Source: Corynespora cassiicola
Lineage: Eukaryota > Ascomycota > Dothideomycetes > Pleosporales > Corynesporascaceae
DNA length: 64,000 nt
Direction: 5' to 3'
Assembly: GCA_022059125.1 (NCBI GenBank)
Contig: JAEUWY010000004.1
Location: forward strand, 2,418,001-2,482,000
Made by a program: the position numbers and the translations under genes. Below, in pieces: positions 1 to 10,999 of this stretch (its first letter is position 1; each line of letters starts with the position of its first letter). The notes below the pieces were generated by a model. That model was not told where the DNA came from. It saw only the letters and a program-made list of their open reading frames with translations, and ran no database searches.

Positions 1-690
1 CAGGTGGATGCGCGAATGCAGGCAGGCACGCAGGCACGTAACGGGTAGGCAGCCAGGAAGGTACCTCCTCCATCTGCTCCAGGCCCGCCCGCCTCTACAA
101 GCCAACGCCGCTGCTCCCCCAGCACCACGACTCCTCCGCTCTCTCATCCATCCCCCCCGCGCGTGGCCCTGGCTGTCCCCGACGCTGTCCTGCCAAGTCG
201 AGGCGTGCCGAATTAAGGTTAACGCTTTCGGCCCAGGCATCTTGCGTCGACTACCCGGCCCTCGCTGCTTGCTGAGCACTGAGCACCGAGCACTGAGCGC
301 TGCACGACGAGCTATCTTACACCCACCTGCTGCTTCACGACTCAGACGCCTCCCCACTGCACACCACCCGCATCTACACCCTCGTGCCGACACCCTGCGT
401 TGCTGCGAGCATCCAAAACGCCGCCCTGACGACAGCTGCCGGCCACCTTGGACGCTGACCGGCCGCCATCGTCATCCCCACTGGCGACATCGACCCGCCT
501 GTTACCTCCGAGCTCGCCCCTCGCCTCACATCTCCGCCTGAAACCCGCTCGCCCAGCTCGGAGCCGCACTGCCTCTGCTCCAGCTCCCCACCGCCCGGCC
601 TCCTGCTGATGAGTCCTCCATCCCTCGCTACCAGAGCCATCTAAGGGCGTTACTGCTCCCGCCAACTCGTGCCCGCTGGAGCGCGGGTGA
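1..690. other. C-rich leader upstream of GID7
   Basis: Pyrimidine- and C-rich sequence with no recognisable gene. Long open frames here have proline/arginine-rich, low-complexity translations typical of GC-rich non-coding DNA. It probably holds the promoter, the 5' UTR and possibly a first small coding exon of the downstream WD40 gene, since that reading frame stays open back to about position 691. Confidence 0.5.
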
Positions 691-996
691 CCTTCCCCAG
701 AGTTCGTCCTGGCCGACGAAATCCCCCCAAGTCCCCCCACCCCATTCGCCTCCGACCGCCCATCCACGCCGAATCCCCAAGCTTCTCCTTCCCCGGAATT
801 CTCTGCCCGATCTACCACCCCCGAACTCGCCCCCAGCGCCACCGCCGAACCGACCGCCGCTGCCTCGACCAACGCTGGAAAGCGCAGGCACAGCTCCTCT
901 GAGAACGACCAGCACTCAGAGAGTTCCGATTCCGACCCATCCAGAGGCCGGTCCTCCCGCCACATCTCGAAGCGAAGGCGCAGAACGGACGGGACC

Positions 997-3002
997 ATGC
1001 GCCTTGACAGCGACGCTTCTAAACCGTCCCAGACACCTCCACAGGCGTACCTGAATGGTTCAACCCGCTCGCCGGGGTCGCGCTCCTCCCAGGCCAGGGT
1101 TGCAAACGGCGATTCGCAGTCAAAACCCGAGAGCAACGGCTCCTATACCAATGGCAATGCTGTAGCCAACGGAAGGCCTGTCCAGTCCACCTACTTTGGC
1201 CACGACCGCGAGGAGGTGACTCGCATTCTGATTCAGAGCTTGACTGATCTGGGATATCATGGAGCTGCGGGGACCCTCGTGAAAGAGAGTGGCTATCAGC
1301 TGGAAGGCCCGACTGTGGCCTCGTTTCGGAGTGCTGTACTGAATGGAGACTGGGCAGAGGCGGAGGAGCTGCTGTTTGGATCGAGTTCATACGACAACGG
1401 CGGAGGAATTCATCTGGATGGGACCGGCTATGGCAAATCATGGTCGAAATCGGCACGGTCGGCGGCGGCACACACTCGCTCGTCCGGGGGCTTGACCCTC
1501 GCCGAAGGCGCTAATAGGGATGAGATGTTGTTTTGGATGAAGCAGCAAAAGTACCTGGAACTGCTAGAGAAACGAGACATAGGCCAAGCTCTCATGGTCC
1601 TACGTCAAGAATTGACCCCCCTGCACCGGGACACTGGCAAACTGCATGCTCTTTCAAGGCCAGCACTACCCATGCTCCGTGTGCGATACCTTATAGCTGA
1701 CAGCCTATAGTTTGATGATGTGTCCCTCTGCCGAAGACTTAAAATCGCAAGCTCAGTGGGACGGTGCAAACGGCGAATCCCGCAGCCTGCTGCTTTCCGA
1801 GCTTTCACGTCAGCTGGCTCCACCTTTACCGGTCTTCGTAACTGACACCATTCAGGTTCGATATCGCCTAGCGTCATGATTCCCGAACATCGACTGGCCG
1901 TCCTGATAGATGAGGTCAAAGAAGGCTGGATTTCGAACTGTCTCTACCACAATACGGCTGATTCCCCCTCGCTCTACGTGGACCACAACTGCGACCGGGA
2001 GGATTTTCCATTACAGCCCGTGCTGGAGCTCCGCACACACAAGGACGAAGTCTGGTATCTCAAATATTCCAACGATGGCACCAAGCTTGCCTCGACAAGC
2101 AAGGACAACACCGTGGTGATATATGACACTAACACGTACAAAGTGCTACACCACTTCAAGGACCACGAGGCAGGCGTGACACATCTGGCTTGGAGTCCAG
2201 ATGACAGCTTGATAATCACGTGCTCAGCAGCCAGTGAAAACTGCGCACGAATTTGGAATGTCAGGGATGGCGAGTGCATCGCAGTCATCGACGACTTCAC
2301 CTATCCCTGTACGACGGCCGCATGGGCTCCCGATGGCAAGCACGTGGTGATTGGCTCACAAGACACCCACTACGGTTGCGCTCTGTGGGATCTACAAGGC
2401 AAGAAGATTCACAATTTCTCTGATGGCAAGATTCGGGTGAATGACCTTGCTGTGTCGCCCGATGGTCAACGGCTCGTCGTCCTCTTGGAGAACAGAATCT
2501 ACGTGTATGATTTTGTGTCTTACGAGAAGCTTTGCGAGTGGCAGCTCGAGGATGTCAAATTGACCAGCGTTTCCATAAGCCAGGATTCTAGGCACATGTT
2601 GATTAGCATGAACAAGGACAAGATCAGGCTCATGGAGATCGACACGGGAGAGGTTATCCAGCGCTTTGAGGGGCAGGTTCAGAAACAGTACATCATTAGG
2701 TCAGCCTTTGGTGGAGCAGATGAGAATTTTGTGGTCAGCGGCAGTGAAGGTAACTTGTTCTTGATGCGGGACTTGGTGTAAGCAACTAACGCGTGCCAGA
2801 TTCTCGCATATACATCTGGAGGTCTAATGGGCTTCTGGTTGAGGCTTTGGATGCGCACCCAGGCTGTGTCAATTCCGTGTCATGGCATCCCAAGGACCCT
2901 CAAGTCTTTGCCTCTGCCGGCGACGACGCCAAAGTACGGATTTGGAAACCTGCGCCGGCCAATCACGCCGCAGCAGGAAGCTCAAATGGGTACGGACGAT
3001 AA
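997..3002 (+). CDS. GID7: LisH-CTLH-WD40 protein, GID/CTLH ubiquitin ligase subunit Gid7 (WDR26-like)
   Basis: Predicted substrate-receptor/oligomerising subunit of the GID (CTLH) E3 ligase, which degrades gluconeogenic enzymes in yeast. Exons 997-1658, 1711-1808, 1856-2749 and 2800-3002 give 618 residues. A LisH-CTLH region starts near residue 69 (HDREEVTRILIQSL) and is followed by at least six WD repeats with WD/IW endings such as VRIWKP near the C-terminus. The first intron has a GC donor (CAAG|GCCAGC) and a CTGAC branch; skipping it with any GT donor destroys the conserved text. The frame is open and protein-like upstream of ATG 997 (Ser/Arg-rich, for example SSENDQHSESSDSD), so the true start may lie upstream through another intron. 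Family assignment is firm; the N-terminus is not. Confidence 0.88.
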
Positions 3003-4106
3003 TCACTTTGGTCACTTGCATCAACGACGGCGTATGGCGGTGGGGCATTGGGCATGCACTTTCATCGGGGCTCATCATGTTTTGCATTTTCACGGCGACA
3101 GACGGCCTTCTCTCCCTCCTCACTTTGGACGCCAAATACCACAACACTACATGTCGCTCAAATCATGTCTGGGAGTTTGATTTTCCAAGATTCGGTCCGA
3201 AGGGGTTTACTGTGCTTTTGGTCTATTGTATTCAGATGGAATGGGAGTGACTGCATTTTGGGGGGTCAACGGCTTTTATGAAGGAAACGTCGCAATTAAA
3301 CTCTCCATCTCTGCCTCGCAGTAGATATTTTATTCCTGCCACCCCACCCCACCCCACCCCACCCCTCCCCTTCCCCTGTCCTATTTCTATGTTTTTTTTT
3401 TTTGGTATGTTCGTGTATGCATCCCTCTTTGGACCGGCGGGCAAGGGTGGCGTTTGGTGGTCTGGTCTGGTGTAGCAGGTACAGCGTGTAAGCCATCCTT
3501 TGTTTTGATTCCCGAATCCCATATGGTTGGGGGGTTTTGTGTATAGTGTGGGTATCTAAACCAAATTCATCATCGTAGACTGTTTGTGAACTTTATCGAT
3601 CTCGCTGGAAATTTATCATGGCAAAGTCATGTGTCTTGGGTGTTTTAGAGAGACCAGGGGAGCATGTGGGTTCGGTTAGTTGGGTCTCCGAGAATAGGTG
3701 GTTGCATGCGTTTTGGACCTAGGTACTCGATCGTTGTTTGTGGTGCGCGTGTGCATTGGAACACCCGCCGCCGGGTGTGCGTACCGAGGTAACCTATGCT
3801 GTGGTACTCATGGGACTGTTCGAGGAGGGTCATGGGTGCACCATTCAAGAGTTTGAGAGTTCCTGGGGTTAGGAGCGGGGATATGAGTCTAGCAGCCCGC
3901 GATTGAAGATCAGGGCGCTCGGGTCCAAAACGAGGAGAGCAGCAGGGAGATTTGGAAAGGGAGTGGCAAATGGAAAGGACTGAATTATCGCAATATGGAA
4001 AACGAAAACGAAAAACGCGCTTCGTGGTATCTCTGGGTCATGACTCTGGTATCCTCCACAAGTTCGCTCTCCATCCTCCTCCTCCCCTTCTCAACCAGCC
4101 CAACAT
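3003..4106. other. Intergenic between GID7 and PMP3 3' ends
   Basis: Convergent 3' flanks. It holds a CCCCA tandem tract, a T10-plus run near 3391 and G/T-rich sequence. No coding signal is convincing. Confidence 0.5.
3341..3370. repeat. (CCCCA)n microsatellite
   Basis: Four to five head-to-tail ACCCC units followed by a C/T-rich tail, in the 3' flank of GID7. It makes several spurious proline/glycine-rich open frames in this area. Confidence 0.8.
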
Positions 4107-4497
4107 TTAGATGGCTCCATACTGCCCCTGCCCCGCAGGCGCAGCGACAGGTTCCTCCGCGGTCGCCGCCGCCGGACGATGATGCTTCCCGCCCCTCTGT
4201 ACGCGCTCGCTGTACACGCCGGGCGCTGGCTTGGTGTCGTAGACGCCCATCTTGGCCGCGTCCTTGCGCTTGTAGTAGACGTACTCGATGTAGAAGGCGT
4301 GGATGTGGCCGGGGAAGTAGCCCAGGATGGTGAGTAGGATGTTGATGAAGAGGTCCATGCCGCAGCCTGCGACCATGAAGACGCCGATTGGGGGGACTGT
4401 TTTGGGAGGTTAGGAGGCTTGAAGGGTAGGGAGGGAGGGAATGGAGGGAGCACTGACTGAAGATTGTAATGAGGATTAGGACGAGGGTACCCAGCAT
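4107..4497 (-). CDS. PMP3: PMP3/UPF0057 family small hydrophobic plasma-membrane protein
   Basis: Small stress-responsive membrane proteolipid that affects membrane potential and cation tolerance in yeast. Exons 4458-4497 and 4397-flanked 4107-4396 (intron 4397-4457, donor GTCAGT) give 109 residues. The signature is complete: the first hydrophobic helix is LGTLVLILITIF, then PPIGVFM, CGMDLFINILLTILGY, the PGHIHAFYI turn and a second helix. A charged, Ala/Pro-rich tail of about 45 residues makes it longer than yeast Pmp3 (55 residues), as in Sna-type fungal paralogues. The ATG was chosen because it directly precedes the first helix. Confidence 0.88.
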
Positions 4498-6166
4498 TTT
4501 GGCGATTTTTTGGGCTTTGGGTTTGGGCTTGGGTTGAGGCGCGGATGTGCGATGTGGTGGGTGAGGAATGTTCGAGTGGGTTTGTTTGTGTTTAAGTAGC
4601 TGCGATTCCGCAGGGTGTCGTCTCCAGTAGATGGGTAGGATTAAACTTTGATAGTCGGAACTGAAAAGAGGGCGGGATCCATCTTTATTTATATCTTGGA
4701 CTCTTTTTTTAAATCTTCGGCCCTGGGTCACCCTTCGGAAGCACGGTTGCCAAGTTTCATGAGCATTGCCAGTGCTGTTCTGTCCCCTAGCTCTTTCTGC
4801 GTCATGTCCTACGCAATGCGCCACCTTAGCCATCATCGGGTGATCTGCGATTGGCGCGAGGCGCAAAAAGTGGCTAGTTCGTGGCGCAGAAAGGGCCGGT
4901 TATCGTTGGTTGGCAGGGATTTGCTCGGATGGCTCGGCGCGATCGGTCCTTTCGGCCATGCTTCGGAAACGAGGTTGCGCAAAAAGTTGGTAGGCCGCTG
5001 AATGATGCTGATTGAACATATGAGAAGCATGCAGGTGTATGTGCGGAGCACTTAATCAACCAAAATGTAGGCACTGAATGGATGGTGATACGATTAGCGA
5101 GAAAGAGGGGCACCCTCACTTCCCGAATCCGTTATCGAAGAACGTTGAGAGTGGAAGTTTTATATCCATTCTTCAGTCTGTATCCAAATAGAATAGGCAC
5201 AAATCGCACACGGACCGGGGTCCAAAAATCGCAGAACAGACACACAAGGGCTTTCAGTCTGTATAATGATCGACTTGGAGAAATAGCTGTGGTGCTGGAT
5301 TTCATTGTTATATACCTGGGCGAATAGACCAGCTTGAATTTTCGGACTTGCTGCCATGTAACCTTGGAGGCAATGGCCCAGCAATTCTGACACCTCTTCC
5401 ATAACATCAAACACCTAACTCGCCTCTCAAATCAGACTCATCACTATGGACAAGTTTTATGATTAGAATAGATTAGGTTGTTTCTCCAAAATATCCGGAC
5501 TGGATGATCTAAGCAACAACCCGTGAGAAGTGATTTCGGTTCATAACTGCGAACAAGCGCGCCCACACGAACATTGGCTTGCCTGAGGATTTACATAAGA
5601 CTGCCATTGAGAACTGTGCTTTTTATCGACATCGATACAATATTGCCTTGATACTACGACGTAGATGTGGTACTGGAGACGCTACAGGTTACGACTCTCT
5701 CAAGATCAGAGAACAGGTGTATTCAGCCAGAGAAATATTTCTACAAGCAAAATCGGGTAGATGAAATTTTGACGGTATGTGTTCTTCAACTTGTATGATT
5801 TGATTATCAAGATTTGAAATAAAGCACTAAGTACATGCCTAAGTATCTTAGCCCAACCAGTATTGTGAAAGAATATTTCAACTCTTGCAAACTAAGATCC
5901 CAATCCAAGGGCGTAATCTTGTTGTATCGAGGCTTAATTTGAGAATGCACCTAAAGTTATAGCTACTGTAACGAAGTGATTACCATAACACTAAAGAGAT
6001 TGTTGACTATTGACCGGAAATCTAGCAGACTGGTTTGGAAAGGTATGAACATCTCATAAGCTAGCTAGGTCATCGACGGAATACGCCCTTTTTTTGTCAC
6101 CAAAGTTTTCAGATCAAAGATTGCTGTCACATTTTGTAGAATTACCTTTTGATTGGGTTGAAATAC
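4498..6166. other. AT-rich gene-poor stretch
   Basis: Upstream of PMP3 (to about 4.9 kb) the sequence is mixed. From about 5.4 to 6.15 kb it becomes AT-rich with scattered stop codons in all frames. It carries copy A of a dispersed relic repeat (5191-5249). No gene is supportable; it resembles decayed, possibly RIP-affected repeat DNA at the edge of the accessory region. Confidence 0.5.
5172..5264. repeat. Relic dispersed repeat, copy A, with short direct repeats
   Basis: The core 5191-5249 matches 30274-30332 at roughly 50 of 60 aligned positions, mostly transition differences, including the identical 14-mer TCCAAAAATCGCAG. The 12-mer TTCAGTCTGTAT occurs at 5172-5183 and again at 5253-5264, flanking the core. 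Likely a fragment of an old transposable element; family not recognised. Confidence 0.55.
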
Positions 6167-7789
6167 TCAAGGTACATAGAGCCATGGCTTTTCACCGCCC
6201 TCCTCTCTCCATTTCTTCTCAGCTCGCCGGTTGTGCGTAATGTAGATAATCTTCTGCACGATAGCGACTATTTCACCCGTGGCGACCATGAGGATCATTG
6301 TTCGTAGACCGGTGTTGTAGAAAGGCAAGTCGCTCTGTCGAAAGTACTGCGTGCCCACCATCAGTCCGGATATAGCACTCATAACCCACATCGCTATGCT
6401 GATGCTGCGCTCTCCTGGTTCCTTGCAATTCAATTGGATCCAGGAGTTTGAAACGGGGTGGTAGCCAATGGCAAAGGCATTAACGCTGGTCCACAAGCCC
6501 CACCGGCTCCATTTACCTACATTGGGATGTACGCTTCGGGCCACGATCAGAACGACGAGATAGCAGGTATGTGCGATAATCACGCAAAGACCGCGCTTGT
6601 TGGTCTTGTCCGAAAGCCAGCCGAAGAAGAAAACCACACCGAGGGCGAGGAATCCGCCCACGCATGCAAGCGCATTCGCTTCGATGCGATCAAAGCCCAG
6701 TGCGACGATGATACTCGGGGTATAGGTGGTGAGCGGGCTCCAAGTGGAGAAAACTGCGAAAGCGGCGATCAGGGTGGGCCAACGTTGCCAGTGCTTCACC
6801 GTCTTCCAGACAAGCGACACTGGGATCCGCATTCCCTGCGCCCCATGTTTTCGCTCCCCATCGTCGGCTTCAATTCTTCGTCGTATTGCGGCAGCTTCGT
6901 GGGGTCTGATTTTGACAAGACCGGGAGAAAGTAATGGACGAGGTTGATCCGGAGAACCGGGGAGAAACAAAAGCAGTACTATTGAAACAAACATGGTAAA
7001 ACATCCTTCAACTGTGTAGATGTCAGTGCCATGGTGCATAGTTTTGGATGGGTTGCGTACGAAGGAATAGCCATTGCCAGCCTTTCAAACCTCCTCGGCC
7101 GCCCAGCTTCAATATACCAGAAGCAAGCAACGGACTGATCGCATTTCCGCCAAACATTCCAAAGAAGAATATTGCGACTCGCTTGGCTAGCTCACGTCGT
7201 CGATACCAAGTCGAAAGGGTGTAAATGCCACCAGGGATGTAGCCCGCTTCGCAGAGGCCAAGGAACAGTCGTGCTAGAAGAAAGCCAGTCCTGTTCTTGA
7301 CAAAAACTTGCAAAGATGCAACCAATCCGAAGATAAAGACTTGAGCAGACATCCATTTCCGGGGCCCGAGCTTTGCGACGATGCGTTAGCAGTGAGATGT
7401 TATTGCGAAAAGAGTACAACCTACTCGCTGTAGAACCAGATTCGCAGGAATCTCAAGGAGTACGATTCCCATGAACATCAACTGATTTCCGAGGTTGATG
7501 GTGTTTTGATTTACACCAATGTCTCGGGCAAAGCCATCTGTCAAGGCACTGGCGAGGTTCATGCGGTCAAGCTGGAACACTAGCAGACCGAGAAAAAGAA
7601 GCGGAAGTACAGTGAAATCAACCCTGATACCATGAGCATACGCCATTTGCGGAACTGACGGATAGCATACCTTCGCCTCGCTCTGAGCCCCTCCACATCC
7701 TTCCCGGTATCAACGACATACTCGTTTGCGCTCGAATCGTCGTGAATCCCGCCCTGCTGCACAGCTACCTTCTCGGCATCTTCACTCAT
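6167..7789 (-). CDS. MFS anion:cation symporter, allantoate permease (DAL5/TNA1-like) family
   Basis: Predicted plasma-membrane transporter of a small organic acid or vitamin; nicotinate, allantoate and related carboxylates are typical family substrates. Exons 7671-7789, 7425-7623, 7061-7370 and 6167-7011 give 490 residues. After a hydrophilic 40-residue N-terminus comes the family signature DRMNLASALTDGFARD, then LGLCEAGYIPGGIYTLSTWY (the helix 4 motif of this family) and about 12 hydrophobic segments. The start at 7789 is the first ATG ahead of the acidic N-terminus. It is divergent from the flavin monooxygenase at 8593 with 803 bp between starts, so shared regulation is possible. Substrate cannot be deduced. 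Confidence 0.87.
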
Positions 7790-8592
7790 ATTGGATTCTT
7801 CTCGATTATCAAAGACACAGCAACGGCCCGCAAACGCTCCATATACCCGTCTCTCGACAAGATATTCGTGATTACCCCCACCAGTTGCGAGCTGGAGCGG
7901 CCCAGTGCCATGCCCTTGGGTCGGCAAAAGATATCATGCCGATAGACATGCCGCTGCCCTCGACCACCCAATCTATGGGCTTCCCAGCATTCTGACGGCG
8001 GCCAAATTCCCCATGGGGAATGGGATGGACGTAATGGTGTTGTTGACAGGTCTATCCCGCGTGTGCCAAGAACCGCGAGCCAGGGGCTAGACGAATTGCG
8101 CAATGGAGAGCCATCATGTCGCAAGTCGCAAAGCCGCAAAAGGGCCTGACGTCGTCACAAGAGGCCGTGGAAGCCGTGGTCATGTTGCAACCGGGTCGAT
8201 GGAAATCGGTCAGATCAGGTGATGTCGGTTTAAACGATTGGAATGTACTAGGTACGGCCTTATAAAGCCTGTTGAACCACAAATAGGGACATAACAGACC
8301 TTTTGACTGGCCCGGATGACATAAATGTACATAAAACTGCGATTGTTTACGAGGTAAGATAATATAATTGGCGGAGAGGGTTTCCATCTGGGCCAGATGG
8401 GCGATGCCAATGCCGAAAGATGTCCGCGGCACGGACCTGCCGCTCGATTATTTATCCATCCTGTATGCAGCGCGCGCCTCGTTTCCTTGCGACAAAAGTT
8501 CCTGTGTCCAACGTTGGAAAACTTCTCGAGGCATAGACTACGTGTGTAGCTGGAACTTTCGTGCGCGATTACCAGTCGAAAAGTGCTGCAAT
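7790..8592. promoter_or_regulatory. Bidirectional promoter region, transporter / FMO
   Basis: The two genes start outward from this 803-bp stretch. No coding sequence is convincing, and I could not identify a specific regulator site by eye. Confidence 0.4.
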
Positions 8593-10180
8593 ATGCCTAT
8601 CAAACGCGTCGCTGTAATCGGACTGGGTCCAGGTGGCTCCATCGCCATTGACGCCTTGGCACAAGAAAAGACATTTGACACAATCCGCGTGTTTGAACGG
8701 AGAGAGGCTCCAGGTGGCTGTTGGTAAGTCTCCACAAGGCCCTGTTGTCTGTACAGCTGGTCTTGCTCCGAGCTCGGACATGATTTCCGAATACCCTGCT
8801 CACAGCAGTACAGGCTGCCAGACAAAGCTCACCCACCAAACCTGGACCCCACCACATTCGCCTCCCTCGCAGAACGCAGCAATGACAGGACTCTCGTACC
8901 CCCTTCTACGCTGCCAGCTCGTGCCCCTAAGACGTCCCAGCCTCGATATGCAGAATCATCGGTTTACCCGTACCTGGAGACTAATGTCGATGCTATTCCC
9001 ATGTCGTTCTCCCAGGAACCTATTCCTGATGAGCGCAGCCAGACGTCTATTTCCCGCCACGGAGAGGACACCCCTTTCAGGCACCATTCCGTGATCCAGA
9101 AATACATAGCATCGCTCGTTGATCGTAAAGGGTACAGCGACCTGGTATCTTACAACACGTCCGTAGAGTTGGCTGAGAAAAAAGGCAATCAGTGGCGACT
9201 TGTACTCAGGAGAGACGGCGGAACGGCAGATGAAGAATGGTGGGAGGAATGGTTTGACGCGGTCGTGGTGGCGAGTGGGCATTACAACGTCCCGTACATC
9301 CCCAGCATCAAGGGCCTCGAGGAATTCGAAAGTGGTAGGCCTGGAAGCGTCCAACATAGTAAGATGTTCCGCGGACGCGACCTTTACCGCGGGAAGGTAT
9401 GTAACCTCAAACCCCCTGGAAACATGATAGCGGCTTACCTGATTCAAGAGGGTTGTAATTGTTGGCGCATCTGTGTCAGCCGCCGATATTGCGTACGACC
9501 TTACCAGCGTCGCCAAGGGACCCGTGTACGCCGTCGTAAAAGGGCACAAGTTCAACGGGTATTTCGGGGACGAGGCATTCAAACACCCAGGAATCGAGCA
9601 AAAGCCGTCAATCTCTCACATAACCACCACGGGTGGGTCGCGCACAGTCCATTTCATCGACGGGACCTCGGTAGCAGATGTCGATGAGATCATCTTCGGA
9701 ACCGGCTACAGTTGGACCCTTCCATTCCTCCCTCAGGTCGAGGTTCGCAACAACCGAGTCCCCAACCTCTATCTCCACACGGTATATCAGAAGGATCCGA
9801 CCCTCTTGTTCGTGGGCGCAGTCGGTGCAGGCCTGACTTTCAAGGTTTTCGAATGGCAAGCCGTCCTGGCAGCTCGCATCCTGTCTGGTCGCGCGAAGCT
9901 ACCGCCCCTAGAAGAGCAGCAACGCTGGGAAGAAGAACGCATCGCAAAGAAAGGAGACGGACCGCTTTTCACGTTGATCTTCCCGGACTTTGAAGAGTAC
10001 TTCGAAGTCGTCCGAGAGCTGGCCGGGGAGCCGAAAGACGACGAGCCGGGGCGAAGGCTGCCCAAGTTCGACAAAACCTGGTTTGAGGCCTTCATGGCGG
10101 GGCATGAAAGGAGAAAAAGATGGTGGAGGGAGGAAAATGAGCGGGCCCGGCACGCTGAGCCGATCAGGGCGAAGCTGTAA
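8593..10180 (+). CDS. Flavin-containing monooxygenase (FMO-like, FAD/NADPH)
   Basis: Class B flavoprotein monooxygenase, expected to oxygenate a nucleophilic N/S centre or a carbonyl in a small molecule. Exons 8593-8723, 8814-9396 and 9449-10180 give 481 residues. The N-terminal FAD fingerprint is VAVIGLGPGG (residues 6-15); the second Rossmann NADPH site is VVIVGASVSAADIA beginning near residue 240; the FMO-type FGTGYSWTLPFLP (the FATGY-like motif) lies further on. The phase-2 first intron and phase-0 second intron join cleanly. Divergent partner of the DAL5-type transporter, suggesting uptake and oxidation of one compound (inference). Distinct from the salicylate-hydroxylase-like enzyme at 52.7 kb. 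Confidence 0.88.
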
Positions 10181-10999
10181 TGTCGGGGCAAGGTATGTGG
10201 GGGGTTGCAACATCCAACTGGAGCAACGACGGACCGCACATAGACTACTTTTTCGGGAAAGCAAGTATATAGCTTGCAACAATGGAGATTGTTGAGGCGC
10301 AAAATGACAATCGGCGTTTGAAAGGCACTGTTAGTTCTCGGGGTGGGAATACTCGGGCCCCCCACGATTCAATATTGAGCTACCCTCCGCATGGGGACGG
10401 ACCACTGGGGGATCAGGAGGACTTTCGACGCCAGGACTTATGACTACCAAGGAAGGCCATGCACCGACAAGAAGGCAATGCAGAGATGAAGAGTGGAGTG
10501 CTTATTCGATACTGGTTGGCTCGGGTCGGCCAAGCGCCACGACAACACGTCGGGCTCACAGGCCCACCTCCGCCAGAGCCCCGTCAAACCCCGATCCTCT
10601 AAACCGATTACGGCTCTCCCGAAAAATTCTACGCCAAGACGGGTTACTCGGTCTGAGAAAGTGCCTACCGTGCACTTGGCCATCGTAACCTCCATCGAGA
10701 TAAGAACATGCCAAACAGCGCTTCACCATCTTAGGATCTGAGGTCACCACTTTTCTACGGACGACAAGAGAATCTAACCCTTACCCAAGATGCTATGCCA
10801 CACGAATTGCGGGTGCTGCCATGAGGCTGACGCCGCGGCCTATGTCATCGTCGCGACTACTATGCGGATCTGAATGACACCCGAAAACGTTGGAGCGTGC
10901 TGCTTTGCCGCTGAAAAAGTACAAATAGTACCCATAAAAGCCTCTCCATATCATGCCATCCGCCGTTGAACCAGTCTCTTCGTTACCCTCATTCTCAAG
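10181..10999. other. Intergenic, promoter of sugar transporter
   Basis: No gene seen. A TATA-like CATAAAAG lies about 70 bp before the ATG at 11000. Confidence 0.4.

Noticed and set aside
342..1136. Long minus-strand frame opposite the GID7 5' region (264 codons)
   Set aside because: It overlaps the protein-like plus frame and is Gly/Glu/Arg-rich as expected for the complement of Pro/Ser-rich coding DNA.
3985..4866. 293-codon minus frame spanning PMP3
   Set aside because: It shares only the first PMP3 exon and then reads intron and out-of-frame sequence; the spliced PMP3 model explains the conserved residues.
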